Positions 17,952 to 28,329 of a stretch of 64,000 nt of DNA are shown one piece after another. Under the pieces are notes generated by a model, which was given only the letters and a program-made list of their open reading frames with translations, was not told where the DNA came from and ran no database searches. The position numbers and the translations under genes are program-made. Each line of letters starts with the position of its first letter. Positions within the stretch are counted from its first letter, which is position 1. Source of the DNA: Sulfurovum sp. FS08-3 (GTDB taxonomy: Bacteria > Campylobacterota > Campylobacteria > Campylobacterales > Sulfurovaceae); assembly GCA_000830175.1 (NCBI GenBank), contig JQIS01000001.1:345482-409481 (forward strand), read 5' to 3'.

Positions 17952-18615
17952 CTATCAGGCATTGGAAGCAAAGTTAAACTATTTTTTCAAAAACAAAGAG
18001 TTGTTTATAGAAGCTTTAACCCACAAAAGCTACAAAAAACCCTACAATAACGAACGATTGGAGTTTTTGGGTGATGCGGTGCTTGATTTGATCGTGGGGG
18101 AGTTTTTGTTTGCCAAATTTCCCGATTCCGATGAGGGGATTTTGTCCAAAATACGGGCATCACTTGTCAATGAGAGCGGCTTTACCCTCCTTGCCAAAGA
18201 GCTTGATATGGGGCAATACATCTACCTCTCAATAGCCGAAGAGAACAACGGTGGACGCACTAAACCCTCCTTGCTCTCCAACGCTTTTGAAGCGGTTATT
18301 GGGGCGATTTATCTCGAAGCGGGACTCGAAGTGGCACGTAATATATCCATAAAGCTACTCAACGAAGTACACCCCATCATTGACCTTGAATCGCTCTCCA
18401 AAGATTACAAAACAGCCCTTCAAGAACTCACCCAATCAACCCACGGCGTAACACCCGATTATCAACTTATTCGTGCCACAGGACCTGACCACAAAAAAGA
18501 GTTTGAAATTGCTATCTATTTGGATGGCAAAGTCATCTCTTCTGCCAAAGGCAATAGCAAAAAAGAGGCACAACAAAAAGCCGCCCAAAAAGCACTAGAG
18601 TGGTTAAGAGAGTAA
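17944..18615 (+). CDS. rnc: Ribonuclease III
   Basis: A 223-residue double-strand-specific endoribonuclease for rRNA and mRNA processing. The signature [15 protein letters not shown] (about 37-51) contains the catalytic Asp/Glu residues, and [15 protein letters not shown] follows. The C-terminal double-stranded RNA-binding domain (about 152-222) ends [20 protein letters not shown]. The start at 17944 lies inside the end of rnhA (8 bp overlap). A 45 bp gap leads to aroC. Confidence 0.95.
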   Translation: MNNYQALEAKLNYFFKNKELFIEALTHKSYKKPYNNERLEFLGDAVLDLIVGEFLFAKFPDSDEGILSKIRASLVNESGFTLLAKELDMGQYIYLSIAEENNGGRTKPSLLSNAFEAVIGAIYLEAGLEVARNISIKLLNEVHPIIDLESLSKDYKTALQELTQSTHGVTPDYQLIRATGPDHKKEFEIAIYLDGKVISSAKGNSKKEAQQKAAQKALEWLRE

Positions 18616-18660
18616 TGATGAATGAAAATCAATCAATAGAGCAATGAATAGGATATTGAA

Positions 18661-19734
18661 ATGAATACTTTTGGCAAAAAATTAACAATGACAACCTTTG
18701 GGGAGTCACACGGCAAGGCTATTGGATGTGTTCTTGATGGCGTTCCTGCGGGATTAGCGATTGATGAAGCGTTTATCCAAGGTGATTTGGATAGACGAAA
18801 ACCAGGTAAATCCGCACTTGAAACGGCACGCAAAGAAGAAGATAGAGTAGAGATTTTATCGGGTATTTTTGAGGGATTAAGTACGGGGACTCCTATTGCT
18901 ATGGTCATCTACAACAGCGACCAAAAAAGCAAAGATTATGATAGTATCAAAGATCTCTTTCGCCCTGCTCATGCCGATTTTACCTATTTTCACAAATACG
19001 GAGTGCGTGATTATCGAGGCGGTGGACGAAGTTCTGCTAGAGAGACCGCCGCACGAGTCGCCGCGGGAGCTATTGCCAAACTGATTTTAGCCAAAGCCAA
19101 TATCGTCGTAGAGAGTGGTGTGAGTGCTATTGATGGTATTGAAGCTACCCACTACGATTTTGAGTACGCCAAAAGCTCTATTTTGTATGCGTTAGACAAA
19201 AACCAAGAAAAGGCTCAAGAAGAGGCGGTACTCAAAGCCAAAAATAGACACGATTCGGTAGGGGGCGTAGTGGTCACAAGGGCCAAAAATGTACCTATAG
19301 GATTGGGTGAACCGCTTTATTACAAACTTGATGCTCTTTTGGCTAGTGCGATGATGGGGATTAATGCAGCCAAAGCCGTAGAGATTGGCGATGGGGTAGC
19401 GGCAGCCTCGCTTAAGGGAAGTCAAAACAATGATGCTATTACACCCCATGGATTTGCTACCAATCACGCAGGGGGTATTTTGGGGGGTATTAGTAACGGC
19501 GATGATATTGTTGTCAAAACCTATTTTAAGCCAACACCCTCTATTTTTCAACCTCAACAAACCATTACCAAAGATAATAAAGAGACTCTTTGTGAGCTAA
19601 AAGGTCGCCATGACCCTTGCGTAGCCATTAGGGGCAGTGTGGTATGCGAAGCGATGATGGCACTGGTACTAGCCGATATGCTGTTGCTCAATTTAGGTAA
19701 AAAAATATCCCATATTGAGTCGATTTACGCATGA
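18661..19734 (+). CDS. aroC: Chorismate synthase
   Basis: A 357-residue FMN-dependent enzyme that converts EPSP to chorismate, the last shikimate step. The start [21 protein letters not shown], the centre [22 protein letters not shown] and the C-terminal RHDPCVAIR segments are the three family signatures. AGGA is seven bases before the ATG. Its stop overlaps the SNF2 helicase start (ATGA). Confidence 0.96.
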   Translation: MNTFGKKLTMTTFGESHGKAIGCVLDGVPAGLAIDEAFIQGDLDRRKPGKSALETARKEEDRVEILSGIFEGLSTGTPIAMVIYNSDQKSKDYDSIKDLFRPAHADFTYFHKYGVRDYRGGGRSSARETAARVAAGAIAKLILAKANIVVESGVSAIDGIEATHYDFEYAKSSILYALDKNQEKAQEEAVLKAKNRHDSVGGVVVTRAKNVPIGLGEPLYYKLDALLASAMMGINAAKAVEIGDGVAAASLKGSQNNDAITPHGFATNHAGGILGGISNGDDIVVKTYFKPTPSIFQPQQTITKDNKETLCELKGRHDPCVAIRGSVVCEAMMALVLADMLLLNLGKKISHIESIYA

Positions 19735-22700
19735 GATTTTTTCAATTTAAATCCGACGACATCAAAAGCTCATTTGATACGCAGATATATGCACTAGGCG
19801 AAACAGTGTTTGAACAAAATCGTGTGATTGAGTATGACTCTTTGGCTATCTCTCGCAAAGAGATTAAAATTTTATCGGTTGTTGAAGATAGTGATGATAC
19901 TCCTTATGAACAAGAGGTAAATATCTATGCACAAGATAGCGGTATCGTGATAGAGGGGGGGTGTAGTTGCGATACGGGGCTTAATTGCGAACATATCGTA
20001 GCGGTTGTTTTGCAACATATTCACGACAAAAACAAATCCGAAGATACCAAAGTCGCCTCTTTGATTGAGATTAAAAATGACCCGACTCAAAAAGTGACCG
20101 ATTGGCTCTCATTGCTCTTGCAAACCCATCAAAAAAAAGAGCAAACCGAACAAAACGATACCTTTTTGGCCTACAAGCTTATCAAAAACAACAATCCCAA
20201 CAGCGACGATATCAAGTGCTTCAAAACCCGTATCATCAAAAATGGCTCTTTGGGCAAGGGGACAAGTGTCGATATTCGCTCTTTGTCCTACAATGGGTTT
20301 GATTATAGCTTTTTGACGCCTGAGGATATGGATATTCTCAAAATCATGAACGCCCTAGCTCCTAGACATCAAGATACTTTTAAGTTCAAAGGACATTTGG
20401 GCAAAAAGCTTTTGGAATCGATTGTGGCGACCCGTCGATGCTATTTGGAGAATGAAGATACACCCTTAAGCTTTGCCAAAGAGGCTCACCGTTTGCAATG
20501 GAGTTGGCATGAGATGGATGAGGAGCATATTGAGCTTGTTTCCAATATCAAGTCCAATGAGTTTTTCATCTATACCTCACCGACCTATTTGATCAAAAAC
20601 AATCAGCTCTACGCCCTATCAAGGGAGTACAATGCAAACTTTTTGCAAACGCTTCTCTCCTCTCCTCGTATTCCCAAATATTTTTTGGATGAGGTAGTAG
20701 CGACGATTGATGAGAAGTTGCCCCATCTTGATATCGAACCGCCTGAGTACTATGAGATTGAGACGCTTGAGATTAAGCCCAAACCCAAACTCTATGTGGC
20801 TACTATTTTGCACAATGACAAACTCGAACACACGCTTGAGCTTAGCTTCATCTATGGAGACAACGCCGTTGCCTATATGCCCCTCAATGCTAGTAAAAAG
20901 ATACTCAAAAGGGGCTATGCACTCAATATTATCCGAGACTTTGAACAAGAAGAGAGCTTTATCCAAGAGATTATGGCAATGGGATTTGTTGCTAACCGTA
21001 TCGATGAAACACTCCTCTTTATGCTCAAAGAGGACTCCATTATTTGGCTTGATAAGTGGCGAATCTTTTTGGAGTTTGAGGTGGAGCGTTTGCAAAAAGA
21101 GGGATGGGAGATAGGTTTTGATGGGGAGTTTAATCTGACTTTTACCCAAGTCGATACCGTCTTTGCCTATGTCAATGAACAAAAAAACAAAGGATGGTTT
21201 GACCTTTCGTTTGATATCGAGATAGAGGGTCAAAAGATACCCATCGTGCCTATTATTGTCAAGCTTCTCAATGGTCTTGAGAGTTTGGATAATTTGCCTG
21301 AGTTTTTGAATATCCAAACAAAACCCAATCACTTTGTGAAGCTCAACACCCAAGAGATACTCCCTATCCTCAAAACCATCAACAACCTACTCGATAGCAT
21401 CAAAGAGGAAGATGAATCAAGTATTGGCATTAGCAGTGCCAAAGCCCATCTTATTGACAATTTTGATACCGCTACGGTGGAGTGGGTAGGCAAACGAGAT
21501 GTTTTGGAACTCTCTCAAAAGCTTAAAGCCTTTGATGGAATCTCGCAAGTTAATCTCCCTCAAAATCTCAACGCCACGCTAAGAGACTATCAACACCGAG
21601 GAATCAATTGGCTTAATTTTCTCTACGAGTATCAATTTAGCGGTATTCTTGCCGATGATATGGGGCTAGGGAAGACGCTTCAAGTTTTGTCACACCTCCA
21701 ACGCCTCAAAGAAGAGGGGAAACTCACCAAACCCTCTTTGATTATTATGCCCACCTCACTCATTAGCAATTGGCGAAGCGAGGCGGCTAAATTTACCCCA
21801 CAACTTACTCTTTTGGATCTCTACGGTTCCAATCGTTTTGAGCTTTTGGGCGAGATTGACCGCTACGATATTGTCCTTACTACCTATCAACTTGCTGCCA
21901 AAGATGAAGAGGTATTTGGCGATGTGGAGTTTTTGTATATTATCCTTGATGAGGCACAAAAGATTAAAAACCCTCGTACCAAAATGGCAAAATCAATCAA
22001 GGCTTTCAATAGTCACTATCGTCTCGCCCTAAGCGGTACACCCATCGAAAACCATCTAGGAGAGCTTTGGTCTATCTTTAGCTTCTTAATGCCAGGGTTT
22101 TTAAGCACCTTGACACTCTTCAAACGCTTCTATCAAACCCCTATCGAAAAAGAGGGCAACAGTGCTAGACAGCAGCTGCTCAATAGCAAAATCAAGCCCT
22201 TTATGCTACGACGTACCAAAGATAGCGTTATCGATGAACTTCCCGACAAAACCGAGATTATCAAATACGTTGAGTTTGGAATCGACCAACAAAAACTCTA
22301 CGAATCGATTCGCCTCACTATGGAGAAACAAGTGCGTGATTTGATTGTCAAGCAAGGGATTGAGAAGAGCCATATTACTATCCTTGATGCTTTATTAAAA
22401 CTTCGTCAAGTCTGTTGCGACCCCTCGTTACTCAAGCTTAAAGTGGAAATAGAGCAGACACAATCGGCCAAACTTGAACTCTTTTTGGAGCTTGTGGAGG
22501 AGCTTTTGGAGGAGGGACGCAAAATATTGGTCTTTTCGCAATTTACATCGATGCTCAATATCATCGAAAAAGAGCTTCAAAATCGCTCCATCTCCTACTC
22601 CAAACTCGTAGGCTCTACCAAAGATAGAGAAAAAGTTATCAATACCTTTAGAGAGGGCAAAAGTGATATTTTCTTGATTTCACTCAAAGCAGGAGGCGTG

Positions 22701-22964
22701 GGACTCAACCTTGTCGAAGCCGATACCGTCATTCACTACGACCCATGGTGGAATCCAGCAGCCGAAAATCAAGCCACCGATAGAGCCTATCGAATAGGAC
22801 AAACCAAAGCGGTTTTTGTCTATAAACTCATCGTCCAAAACTCCATCGAAGAGAAGATTTTGCAACTCCAAGAGAACAAAAAACAGCTTCAAGACAATCT
22901 CTACGGCGAAGGAAGCGACGAAAAGATTACGGCTAATGATCTTTTTGAACTATTGGCTCATTAA
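19731..22964 (+). CDS. SNF2/RapA-family helicase with SWIM zinc finger
   Basis: A 1077-residue DEAD/SNF2 ATPase. The N-terminal SWIM finger [16 protein letters not shown] (about 78-93) is followed by a long unrecognised region (100-610). The SNF2 core has Walker [11 protein letters not shown] (about 640-649), DEAQ (about 740), SGTPIEN and the helicase-C motifs [11 protein letters not shown] and [12 protein letters not shown]. Such proteins remodel nucleoprotein complexes; the bacterial substrate is unknown. Start overlaps aroC by four bases. It is followed 23 bp later by the Type III modification gene; SNF2 proteins occur in some defence systems, but here the close link to aroC argues for a resident gene. 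Confidence 0.9.
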   Translation: MRFFQFKSDDIKSSFDTQIYALGETVFEQNRVIEYDSLAISRKEIKILSVVEDSDDTPYEQEVNIYAQDSGIVIEGGCSCDTGLNCEHIVAVVLQHIHDKNKSEDTKVASLIEIKNDPTQKVTDWLSLLLQTHQKKEQTEQNDTFLAYKLIKNNNPNSDDIKCFKTRIIKNGSLGKGTSVDIRSLSYNGFDYSFLTPEDMDILKIMNALAPRHQDTFKFKGHLGKKLLESIVATRRCYLENEDTPLSFAKEAHRLQWSWHEMDEEHIELVSNIKSNEFFIYTSPTYLIKNNQLYALSREYNANFLQTLLSSPRIPKYFLDEVVATIDEKLPHLDIEPPEYYEIETLEIKPKPKLYVATILHNDKLEHTLELSFIYGDNAVAYMPLNASKKILKRGYALNIIRDFEQEESFIQEIMAMGFVANRIDETLLFMLKEDSIIWLDKWRIFLEFEVERLQKEGWEIGFDGEFNLTFTQVDTVFAYVNEQKNKGWFDLSFDIEIEGQKIPIVPIIVKLLNGLESLDNLPEFLNIQTKPNHFVKLNTQEILPILKTINNLLDSIKEEDESSIGISSAKAHLIDNFDTATVEWVGKRDVLELSQKLKAFDGISQVNLPQNLNATLRDYQHRGINWLNFLYEYQFSGILADDMGLGKTLQVLSHLQRLKEEGKLTKPSLIIMPTSLISNWRSEAAKFTPQLTLLDLYGSNRFELLGEIDRYDIVLTTYQLAAKDEEVFGDVEFLYIILDEAQKIKNPRTKMAKSIKAFNSHYRLALSGTPIENHLGELWSIFSFLMPGFLSTLTLFKRFYQTPIEKEGNSARQQLLNSKIKPFMLRRTKDSVIDELPDKTEIIKYVEFGIDQQKLYESIRLTMEKQVRDLIVKQGIEKSHITILDALLKLRQVCCDPSLLKLKVEIEQTQSAKLELFLELVEELLEEGRKILVFSQFTSMLNIIEKELQNRSISYSKLVGSTKDREKVINTFREGKSDIFLISLKAGGVGLNLVEADTVIHYDPWWNPAAENQATDRAYRIGQTKAVFVYKLIVQNSIEEKILQLQENKKQLQDNLYGEGSDEKITANDLFELLAH

Positions 22965-22987
22965 CGCTTATCATTAAAGGTTATGCG

Positions 22988-25177
22988 ATGAATTACCACA
23001 ACTACACAAAAGAGGAGCTTTTAAAGCTTGTCGAAGAACTCATTCAAGAACTGCAAACCAAAAAGTACGGTTTGGTATGGGACAAAGAACGAGAACCCGA
23101 ACAAGTAGTGGTTGATTGTCAAGATAATTTACCAATACTAAAAGAAGTCAAAACCAAACATATTAAAACTGATAATAGCGATGATAATATTTTGATAGAG
23201 GGAGATAACTATCACGCTCTTTCTGTTTTAAATTACACGCATGAAAATAAAATCGATGTGATTTATATCGACCCGCCATATAATACAGGTGAAAATGATT
23301 TTAAATATAATGATAAATATGTAGAGAAAGAAAATAAATATCGTCACAGCAAATGGCTAAATTTTATGGAAAAAAGATTAAATTTAGCTCAAAAAATATT
23401 AAATGACACAGGTGTAATTATCGTTCATATAGATGAACATGAAGTACATAATTTACAATTATTATTAACAAATATATTTGGTGCTAACAATAGCCTAGGA
23501 ACTATTATTTGGAATAAAAAGAATCCAAAAGGTGATAGCCAAGGTGTTTCCATAATGCATGAGTATATTTTGTGTTTTGCAAAAAATAAAGAAAAGTTTT
23601 TAGAGCTTGAAAATCCATTAAAAAGAGCTAAACCAAATGCTCAAAAGATATTAAATAAAGCAAGTCAACTTTATAGAAAACTGGGAAAAACACTTATTCC
23701 TGATGATGTAAAAGAGGTAATAAAACCATTTGATTATGAAAAAAATGTGTTAAAAGATTTTGAAGTTACATATACTTTAGAGCTTATAAATAAAGAGTTC
23801 CAAAATTGGCTTTCAAGGCAAGACTTTTCAGGTGGTGAAAAAGCATACAAGTTTATTGATAATAATGGTAGAGTTTATCGTGGAGTTTCTATGGCATGGC
23901 CGAATAAGAAAAAAGCTCCAAATGACTATTTTATTCCTTTAATTCATCCTGTTACAAAAAAACCTTGCCCAATACCTGAAAGGGGCTGGAGAAATCCACC
24001 AAGTACAATGCAAATTCTTTTTGACAATGACCTAATCCTATTTGGTAAAGATGAAACAAAACAACCTGAAAGAAAGTATTTACTTGAAGACAATATGTTT
24101 GAAAATACAACATCTTTATATGAGAATGCTTCAAGTGACGATGAATTTTTTAAAGACTTAAATATACATTTTCCATATCCAAAGCCTGTAGATGTAGCAA
24201 AGTATTTTTTATCGACTATTCATCCAAATGCTAAAATAATTTGTGATTTTGTTGCAGGTAGTGGAACTACTGGTCAAGCAGTGCTAGAGTTAAATCAAAC
24301 TGATGAATTACAAAGGCAATTTATTCTTTGTACAAATGATGAAAATGAAATTTGTACAGGTATTTTGTATCCAAGACTAAAACAAGTTATTGATGGATAT
24401 TCCAAAAGAGATGGAGAGGACACAAAAGGTATACAAGCTAATCTCAAATATTTTAAAGCCCAATTGCTTCCAAAATCTCGTAGTTATTATCAAACAAAAA
24501 TAAGCCTAACCAATGAATGTACGCAGATGCTTTGTATCAAAGAGAATATCTACAATCTTGAAATCCAAAAAGAGGACTATAAGATATTTGCATCCAATGA
24601 TAAGAGCAAATATTTAGCGGTTTACTACAATACGCTTAATAGTGGATTAAAAGAGTTTTTAAGGGAACTCAAAAAGATTAAAGAGGAAAAAATTGTTTAT
24701 ATGTTTAGCGATACTGACACAGTAAACCAAACTATTTTTAAAGGTATCAAAGATTTTAGGGTTGAGGCTATCCCGCAAAAGATACTTGATGTTTACAAAG
24801 AACTCAACAAACAAAATATCTCCCCCCAAACCAATACGATTTTTGTCGATTTGGAAAAAGCCAAAAGAAGAATATTTATTGAAAACGACAAAGATGATGG
24901 AGCAAGTAAACTAAGGATTGTATTGGAGCAAATCATAGAGCATATAGCCTATAAAAATGGACTAAACTTGAATGATTTTAATGCAATTGCCAGAGTCAAT
25001 ACAAAGCTCAAAGATGATGGGGTCTTTACAAAAGTGAGATGGAAAGAGATAGAGACATATTTAACCATTGGCAATGATGCAAGTCATGGGGATTATGGCA
25101 ACTATGAGATGAAACAAGTCAAAGAGTTTTATACATTTGTCCAAAATCTCATAACAGAATTTGGTATAGGGAAATAG
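22988..25177 (+). CDS. mod: Type III restriction-modification methyltransferase (Mod)
   Basis: A 729-residue adenine-N6 methyltransferase of the beta class: the catalytic DPPYNTG (residues 95-101) precedes the AdoMet loop FVAGSGTTG (about 422-430), with the target-recognition region between them. The C-terminal 270 residues are of the kind found in Type III Mod proteins. It methylates one strand of an asymmetric site that cannot be read from the sequence. The gene is clearly more AT-rich than aroC or galU, a sign of transfer. The res gene starts two bases after its stop. Confidence 0.93.
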   Translation: MNYHNYTKEELLKLVEELIQELQTKKYGLVWDKEREPEQVVVDCQDNLPILKEVKTKHIKTDNSDDNILIEGDNYHALSVLNYTHENKIDVIYIDPPYNTGENDFKYNDKYVEKENKYRHSKWLNFMEKRLNLAQKILNDTGVIIVHIDEHEVHNLQLLLTNIFGANNSLGTIIWNKKNPKGDSQGVSIMHEYILCFAKNKEKFLELENPLKRAKPNAQKILNKASQLYRKLGKTLIPDDVKEVIKPFDYEKNVLKDFEVTYTLELINKEFQNWLSRQDFSGGEKAYKFIDNNGRVYRGVSMAWPNKKKAPNDYFIPLIHPVTKKPCPIPERGWRNPPSTMQILFDNDLILFGKDETKQPERKYLLEDNMFENTTSLYENASSDDEFFKDLNIHFPYPKPVDVAKYFLSTIHPNAKIICDFVAGSGTTGQAVLELNQTDELQRQFILCTNDENEICTGILYPRLKQVIDGYSKRDGEDTKGIQANLKYFKAQLLPKSRSYYQTKISLTNECTQMLCIKENIYNLEIQKEDYKIFASNDKSKYLAVYYNTLNSGLKEFLRELKKIKEEKIVYMFSDTDTVNQTIFKGIKDFRVEAIPQKILDVYKELNKQNISPQTNTIFVDLEKAKRRIFIENDKDDGASKLRIVLEQIIEHIAYKNGLNLNDFNAIARVNTKLKDDGVFTKVRWKEIETYLTIGNDASHGDYGNYEMKQVKEFYTFVQNLITEFGIGK

Positions 25178-25178
25178 T

Positions 25179-27467
25179 ATGAAAAGTTTAAAAAGGTATC
25201 AAGAAAAAGCAGTAGAGAAGCTCCTATCAAGAAGCAAAGAGCTACTAGATGAAAAAAAAGAGAAAGCCACTATCGTTTTCCAATCCCCCACGGGAAGCGG
25301 AAAAACCTTTATGTTGAGCAAATATATAGAAGATTTAATAAAAGAGTACCCCGATAAAGAGATCTGTTTTTTGTGGATAAGTATCGGAGCAGGGAAACTG
25401 CACAAACAAAGCTACTACTCTTTGAAAAATAATTTTTACGGATTTCCTAGCGTTTACTTGCTAGAAGATGAGTTTCACGGTGGGCGAAGTCACATTGAAC
25501 GAAACGAAGTAGTCATCGTAAACTGGGATAAAATCAACACCAAAGACAAAGCAGGTGATTGGTCCAATGCCCTTATGAGAGATAGTGAACGATACAACTT
25601 CAGGGACGTATTGTACAACACACGAAGATTGGGTACTTTGATTGTGATGATTATCGATGAGAGCCATCAAAACGCAGGAAGCCAAAGAGCCAAAGAGCTT
25701 AGAGATGAGATTATCAAAGCTCATTTGACTATCGAGATGAGTGCCACGCCTGAACTGAGTGATTTTGATGAAAGAGTGATAGTAAACGCCCAAGATGTCA
25801 TTGATGAGGGGATGATAAAAAAAGAGATAATTGTCAATGATGGGCTTGATAGATATACGAGCGATGAGATAAGTTCTGTAGAGCTACTTTTAAAAACCGC
25901 TTACTCCAAAAGATTTGAACTGGCAAAAATGTACCAAACAGATGAAATAGAGGTCAATCCATTGTGTCTCGTTCAAATACCAAATGGTGAAGTAGCCAAA
26001 GAGAAACAAGAGCAAATAGAAAACTTTTTGGCAAAAAACCGTATCACACAAGAAAATGGCAAATTGGCTATTTGGCTTAGTGAAGAAAAAATCAATCTTG
26101 AAATGCTCAATGACAATGAAAACAAAGTAGAATTTTTGATATTTAAACAAGCTATTGCTACAGGTTGGGATTGCCCAAGGGCTCAGATTTTGGTTAAATT
26201 TAGAGATAAAGGCAGTGAAACACTAGAGATACAAACCGTTGGTAGAATTTTACGAATGCCAGAGGGTGAACACTACCCAAACGATGAACTCAATAGAGCC
26301 TATATGTATATTGATACCCATGAATTTAATGTCAAAAAAGAGGAGTATAACCCCAATATAATAAAAACTCTTTCATCAAAGAGAAAAGATATTTATGGGG
26401 AGCTGAAATTGAAATCCTATTATCTCAATAGAGTTGATTATGGCGATATTACCAGTGAAGTTTGGGGGGATTTGGAGAGAGTATTTTGTGAATATTTTAA
26501 TCTTGAGATTGGCGAATATGAGTTTTTTGATGAAAATAAAAAAATAGTATCTCAAAAAATCTCTTTGGAAAAATCGACACTGCAAAACAGTTTTATGCTT
26601 GATAAGCATCTTGATACAAGCGAATTTGATAAGCTATACACAAAACACATTACATCCCAAAAAAAAGTCTCTATTGGATACTCTCAAGAGGATTTGGATG
26701 ATTTGTTTACGTACATGATTAACACAAATCTCAACGGATATGCCCCTAAAAGGTCTTTTTGGTCGATGCTAAGTGCTATTAGAAGATGGTTTGCTCACTA
26801 TTTGGGGATAAATGCCATGAAAACACCCAATGGACATATAGTCCAAAGAGATATATTGCTTAGTAACTATGAAATCTTTGCAAGACTCTTAAACCAAACG
26901 ACACTTATCTATAAAGATACAAAGAAAAAAGAGATAGAAACCAAAGTTCAAGAACTAGAGGAGTGGAAAGAGGCGTGGGAAATCCCCCATCAAAAAGCCT
27001 TTAATCCGCAAACATATCAAAAGTATGATTATAAATTATCGCTTTATGAGCCTTGTTATTTGAGTATCGATAGTCAAATAGAGCAAGATTTTATAGAGTA
27101 TTTGGAGTCAAATAAAGACAAAATTGTATGGTGGTGGCAAAATGGAAGCGAACACATGGCACAAAATTTTGGTATCAAATACAATACAAAATCGACTTTT
27201 CAACCCGATTTTATAGTAAAGTTTACCAATGGAAAAATTGGAATATTTGATACCAAAGCCGTGGGTTATCAAGAAGAGGATAACAAATCAAAAGCAGAAG
27301 CTTTGCAAAAATATATCAAAGATGAAAATACAAAAGGAAGAAATCTTTTTGGTGGTTTAGTCATCAAAGAGGGTGAATATTTTAGAATCAATCAAAAAGA
27401 TAGCTACAAATCATTTAAAGAGTCTTTTGAAGATTGGGAATATTTTAATTTAAAGGAGCAAAAATGA
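25179..27467 (+). CDS. res: Type III restriction enzyme subunit (Res)
   Basis: A 762-residue translocase-nuclease. The superfamily 2 helicase core has Walker A SPTGSGKTFML (about 35-46), the DESH box IIDESHQ (about 159-164), SATPEL, and motif VI QTVGRILRMPEG. The C-terminal nuclease shows QPDFIVKF followed by IGIFDTKAVG (about 676-697), i.e. PD...DxK. It is shorter than Res proteins of about 950 residues, but all motifs are present. With Mod it forms the restriction complex. Its stop overlaps the galU start (ATGA). Confidence 0.93.
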   Translation: MKSLKRYQEKAVEKLLSRSKELLDEKKEKATIVFQSPTGSGKTFMLSKYIEDLIKEYPDKEICFLWISIGAGKLHKQSYYSLKNNFYGFPSVYLLEDEFHGGRSHIERNEVVIVNWDKINTKDKAGDWSNALMRDSERYNFRDVLYNTRRLGTLIVMIIDESHQNAGSQRAKELRDEIIKAHLTIEMSATPELSDFDERVIVNAQDVIDEGMIKKEIIVNDGLDRYTSDEISSVELLLKTAYSKRFELAKMYQTDEIEVNPLCLVQIPNGEVAKEKQEQIENFLAKNRITQENGKLAIWLSEEKINLEMLNDNENKVEFLIFKQAIATGWDCPRAQILVKFRDKGSETLEIQTVGRILRMPEGEHYPNDELNRAYMYIDTHEFNVKKEEYNPNIIKTLSSKRKDIYGELKLKSYYLNRVDYGDITSEVWGDLERVFCEYFNLEIGEYEFFDENKKIVSQKISLEKSTLQNSFMLDKHLDTSEFDKLYTKHITSQKKVSIGYSQEDLDDLFTYMINTNLNGYAPKRSFWSMLSAIRRWFAHYLGINAMKTPNGHIVQRDILLSNYEIFARLLNQTTLIYKDTKKKEIETKVQELEEWKEAWEIPHQKAFNPQTYQKYDYKLSLYEPCYLSIDSQIEQDFIEYLESNKDKIVWWWQNGSEHMAQNFGIKYNTKSTFQPDFIVKFTNGKIGIFDTKAVGYQEEDNKSKAEALQKYIKDENTKGRNLFGGLVIKEGEYFRINQKDSYKSFKESFEDWEYFNLKEQK

Positions 27468-28291
27468 ACCCACAACTTATCAAAAAGTGTCTCTTTCCCG
27501 CTGCGGGATACGGTACACGATTTTTACCCGCTACTAAGGCAATGCCCAAAGAGATGTTGCCCATACTCACCAAACCGCTTATTCAATACGGAGTCGAAGA
27601 GGCGATTGAGGCGGGAATGGATACTATGGCGATAGTGACAGGACGAGGCAAGAGGGCTATTGAAGATCATTTTGATATTAGCTACGAGCTGGAACATCAA
27701 ATCAAAGGCACTTCCAAAGAGCATTATCTTAACGAAATTCGCAGTGTCATTGAGCAGTGTACCTTTAGCTACACACGCCAAATCGAGATGAAGGGGCTAG
27801 GTCATGCGATACTTTCTGGTGAGACGCTCATTGGCAACAATCCCTTTGCGGTGATACTTGCCGATGATTTGTGTGACCACGAGGGCAAAGGGGTATTAGC
27901 CCAAATGGTAGCTATTTATGCCAAATACAAATGCTCTATTGTAGCCATTGAAGAGATTGATATAAGTCAAAGTAAAAAGTACGGTATTGTAGTGGGCAAT
28001 CCTATCGAAGAGGGGATTTATATGGTAAGCGACATGGTTGAAAAGCCCGAACCCCAAGAGGCTCCTAGCAACCTTGCTATTATCGGTCGCTACATTCTCA
28101 CTCCTGATATTTTTGAGATTATCCGCTCAACCAAAGCAGGGAAAAATGGCGAAATTCAAATCACCGATGCACTGCTCACCCAAGCCAAAAAGGGAATGGT
28201 ACTCGCTTATAAATTCAAAGGCAAACGCTTTGATTGCGGAAGTGTCGATGGTTTTGTGGAGGCTACCAACTACTTCTACAATAAACATTAG
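27464..28291 (+). CDS. galU: UTP-glucose-1-phosphate uridylyltransferase
   Basis: A 275-residue nucleotidyltransferase that makes UDP-glucose for surface polysaccharides. The N-terminal FPAAGYGTRFLPATKAMPKE is the G-x-G-T-R-x-L-P-x-T-K signature, with VEKP and GEIQLTDAL-like (GEIQITDALL) segments further on. AAAGGAG precedes the ATG within the res gene. Overlap with res couples a housekeeping sugar-nucleotide gene to a restriction system, which probably reflects insertion of the restriction genes upstream. Confidence 0.95.
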   Translation: MNPQLIKKCLFPAAGYGTRFLPATKAMPKEMLPILTKPLIQYGVEEAIEAGMDTMAIVTGRGKRAIEDHFDISYELEHQIKGTSKEHYLNEIRSVIEQCTFSYTRQIEMKGLGHAILSGETLIGNNPFAVILADDLCDHEGKGVLAQMVAIYAKYKCSIVAIEEIDISQSKKYGIVVGNPIEEGIYMVSDMVEKPEPQEAPSNLAIIGRYILTPDIFEIIRSTKAGKNGEIQITDALLTQAKKGMVLAYKFKGKRFDCGSVDGFVEATNYFYNKH

Positions 28292-28329
28292 TGCAACTGC
28301 ATACCGCTTAATTTTTAGAAGGAGAAGCG

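Noticed and set aside
19731-27467. SNF2 helicase plus methyltransferase plus helicase-nuclease as a DISARM-like defence system
   Set aside because: drmA/drmB/drmC-type genes are missing, the methyltransferase and Res form a standard Type III pair, and the SNF2 gene is coupled to aroC.
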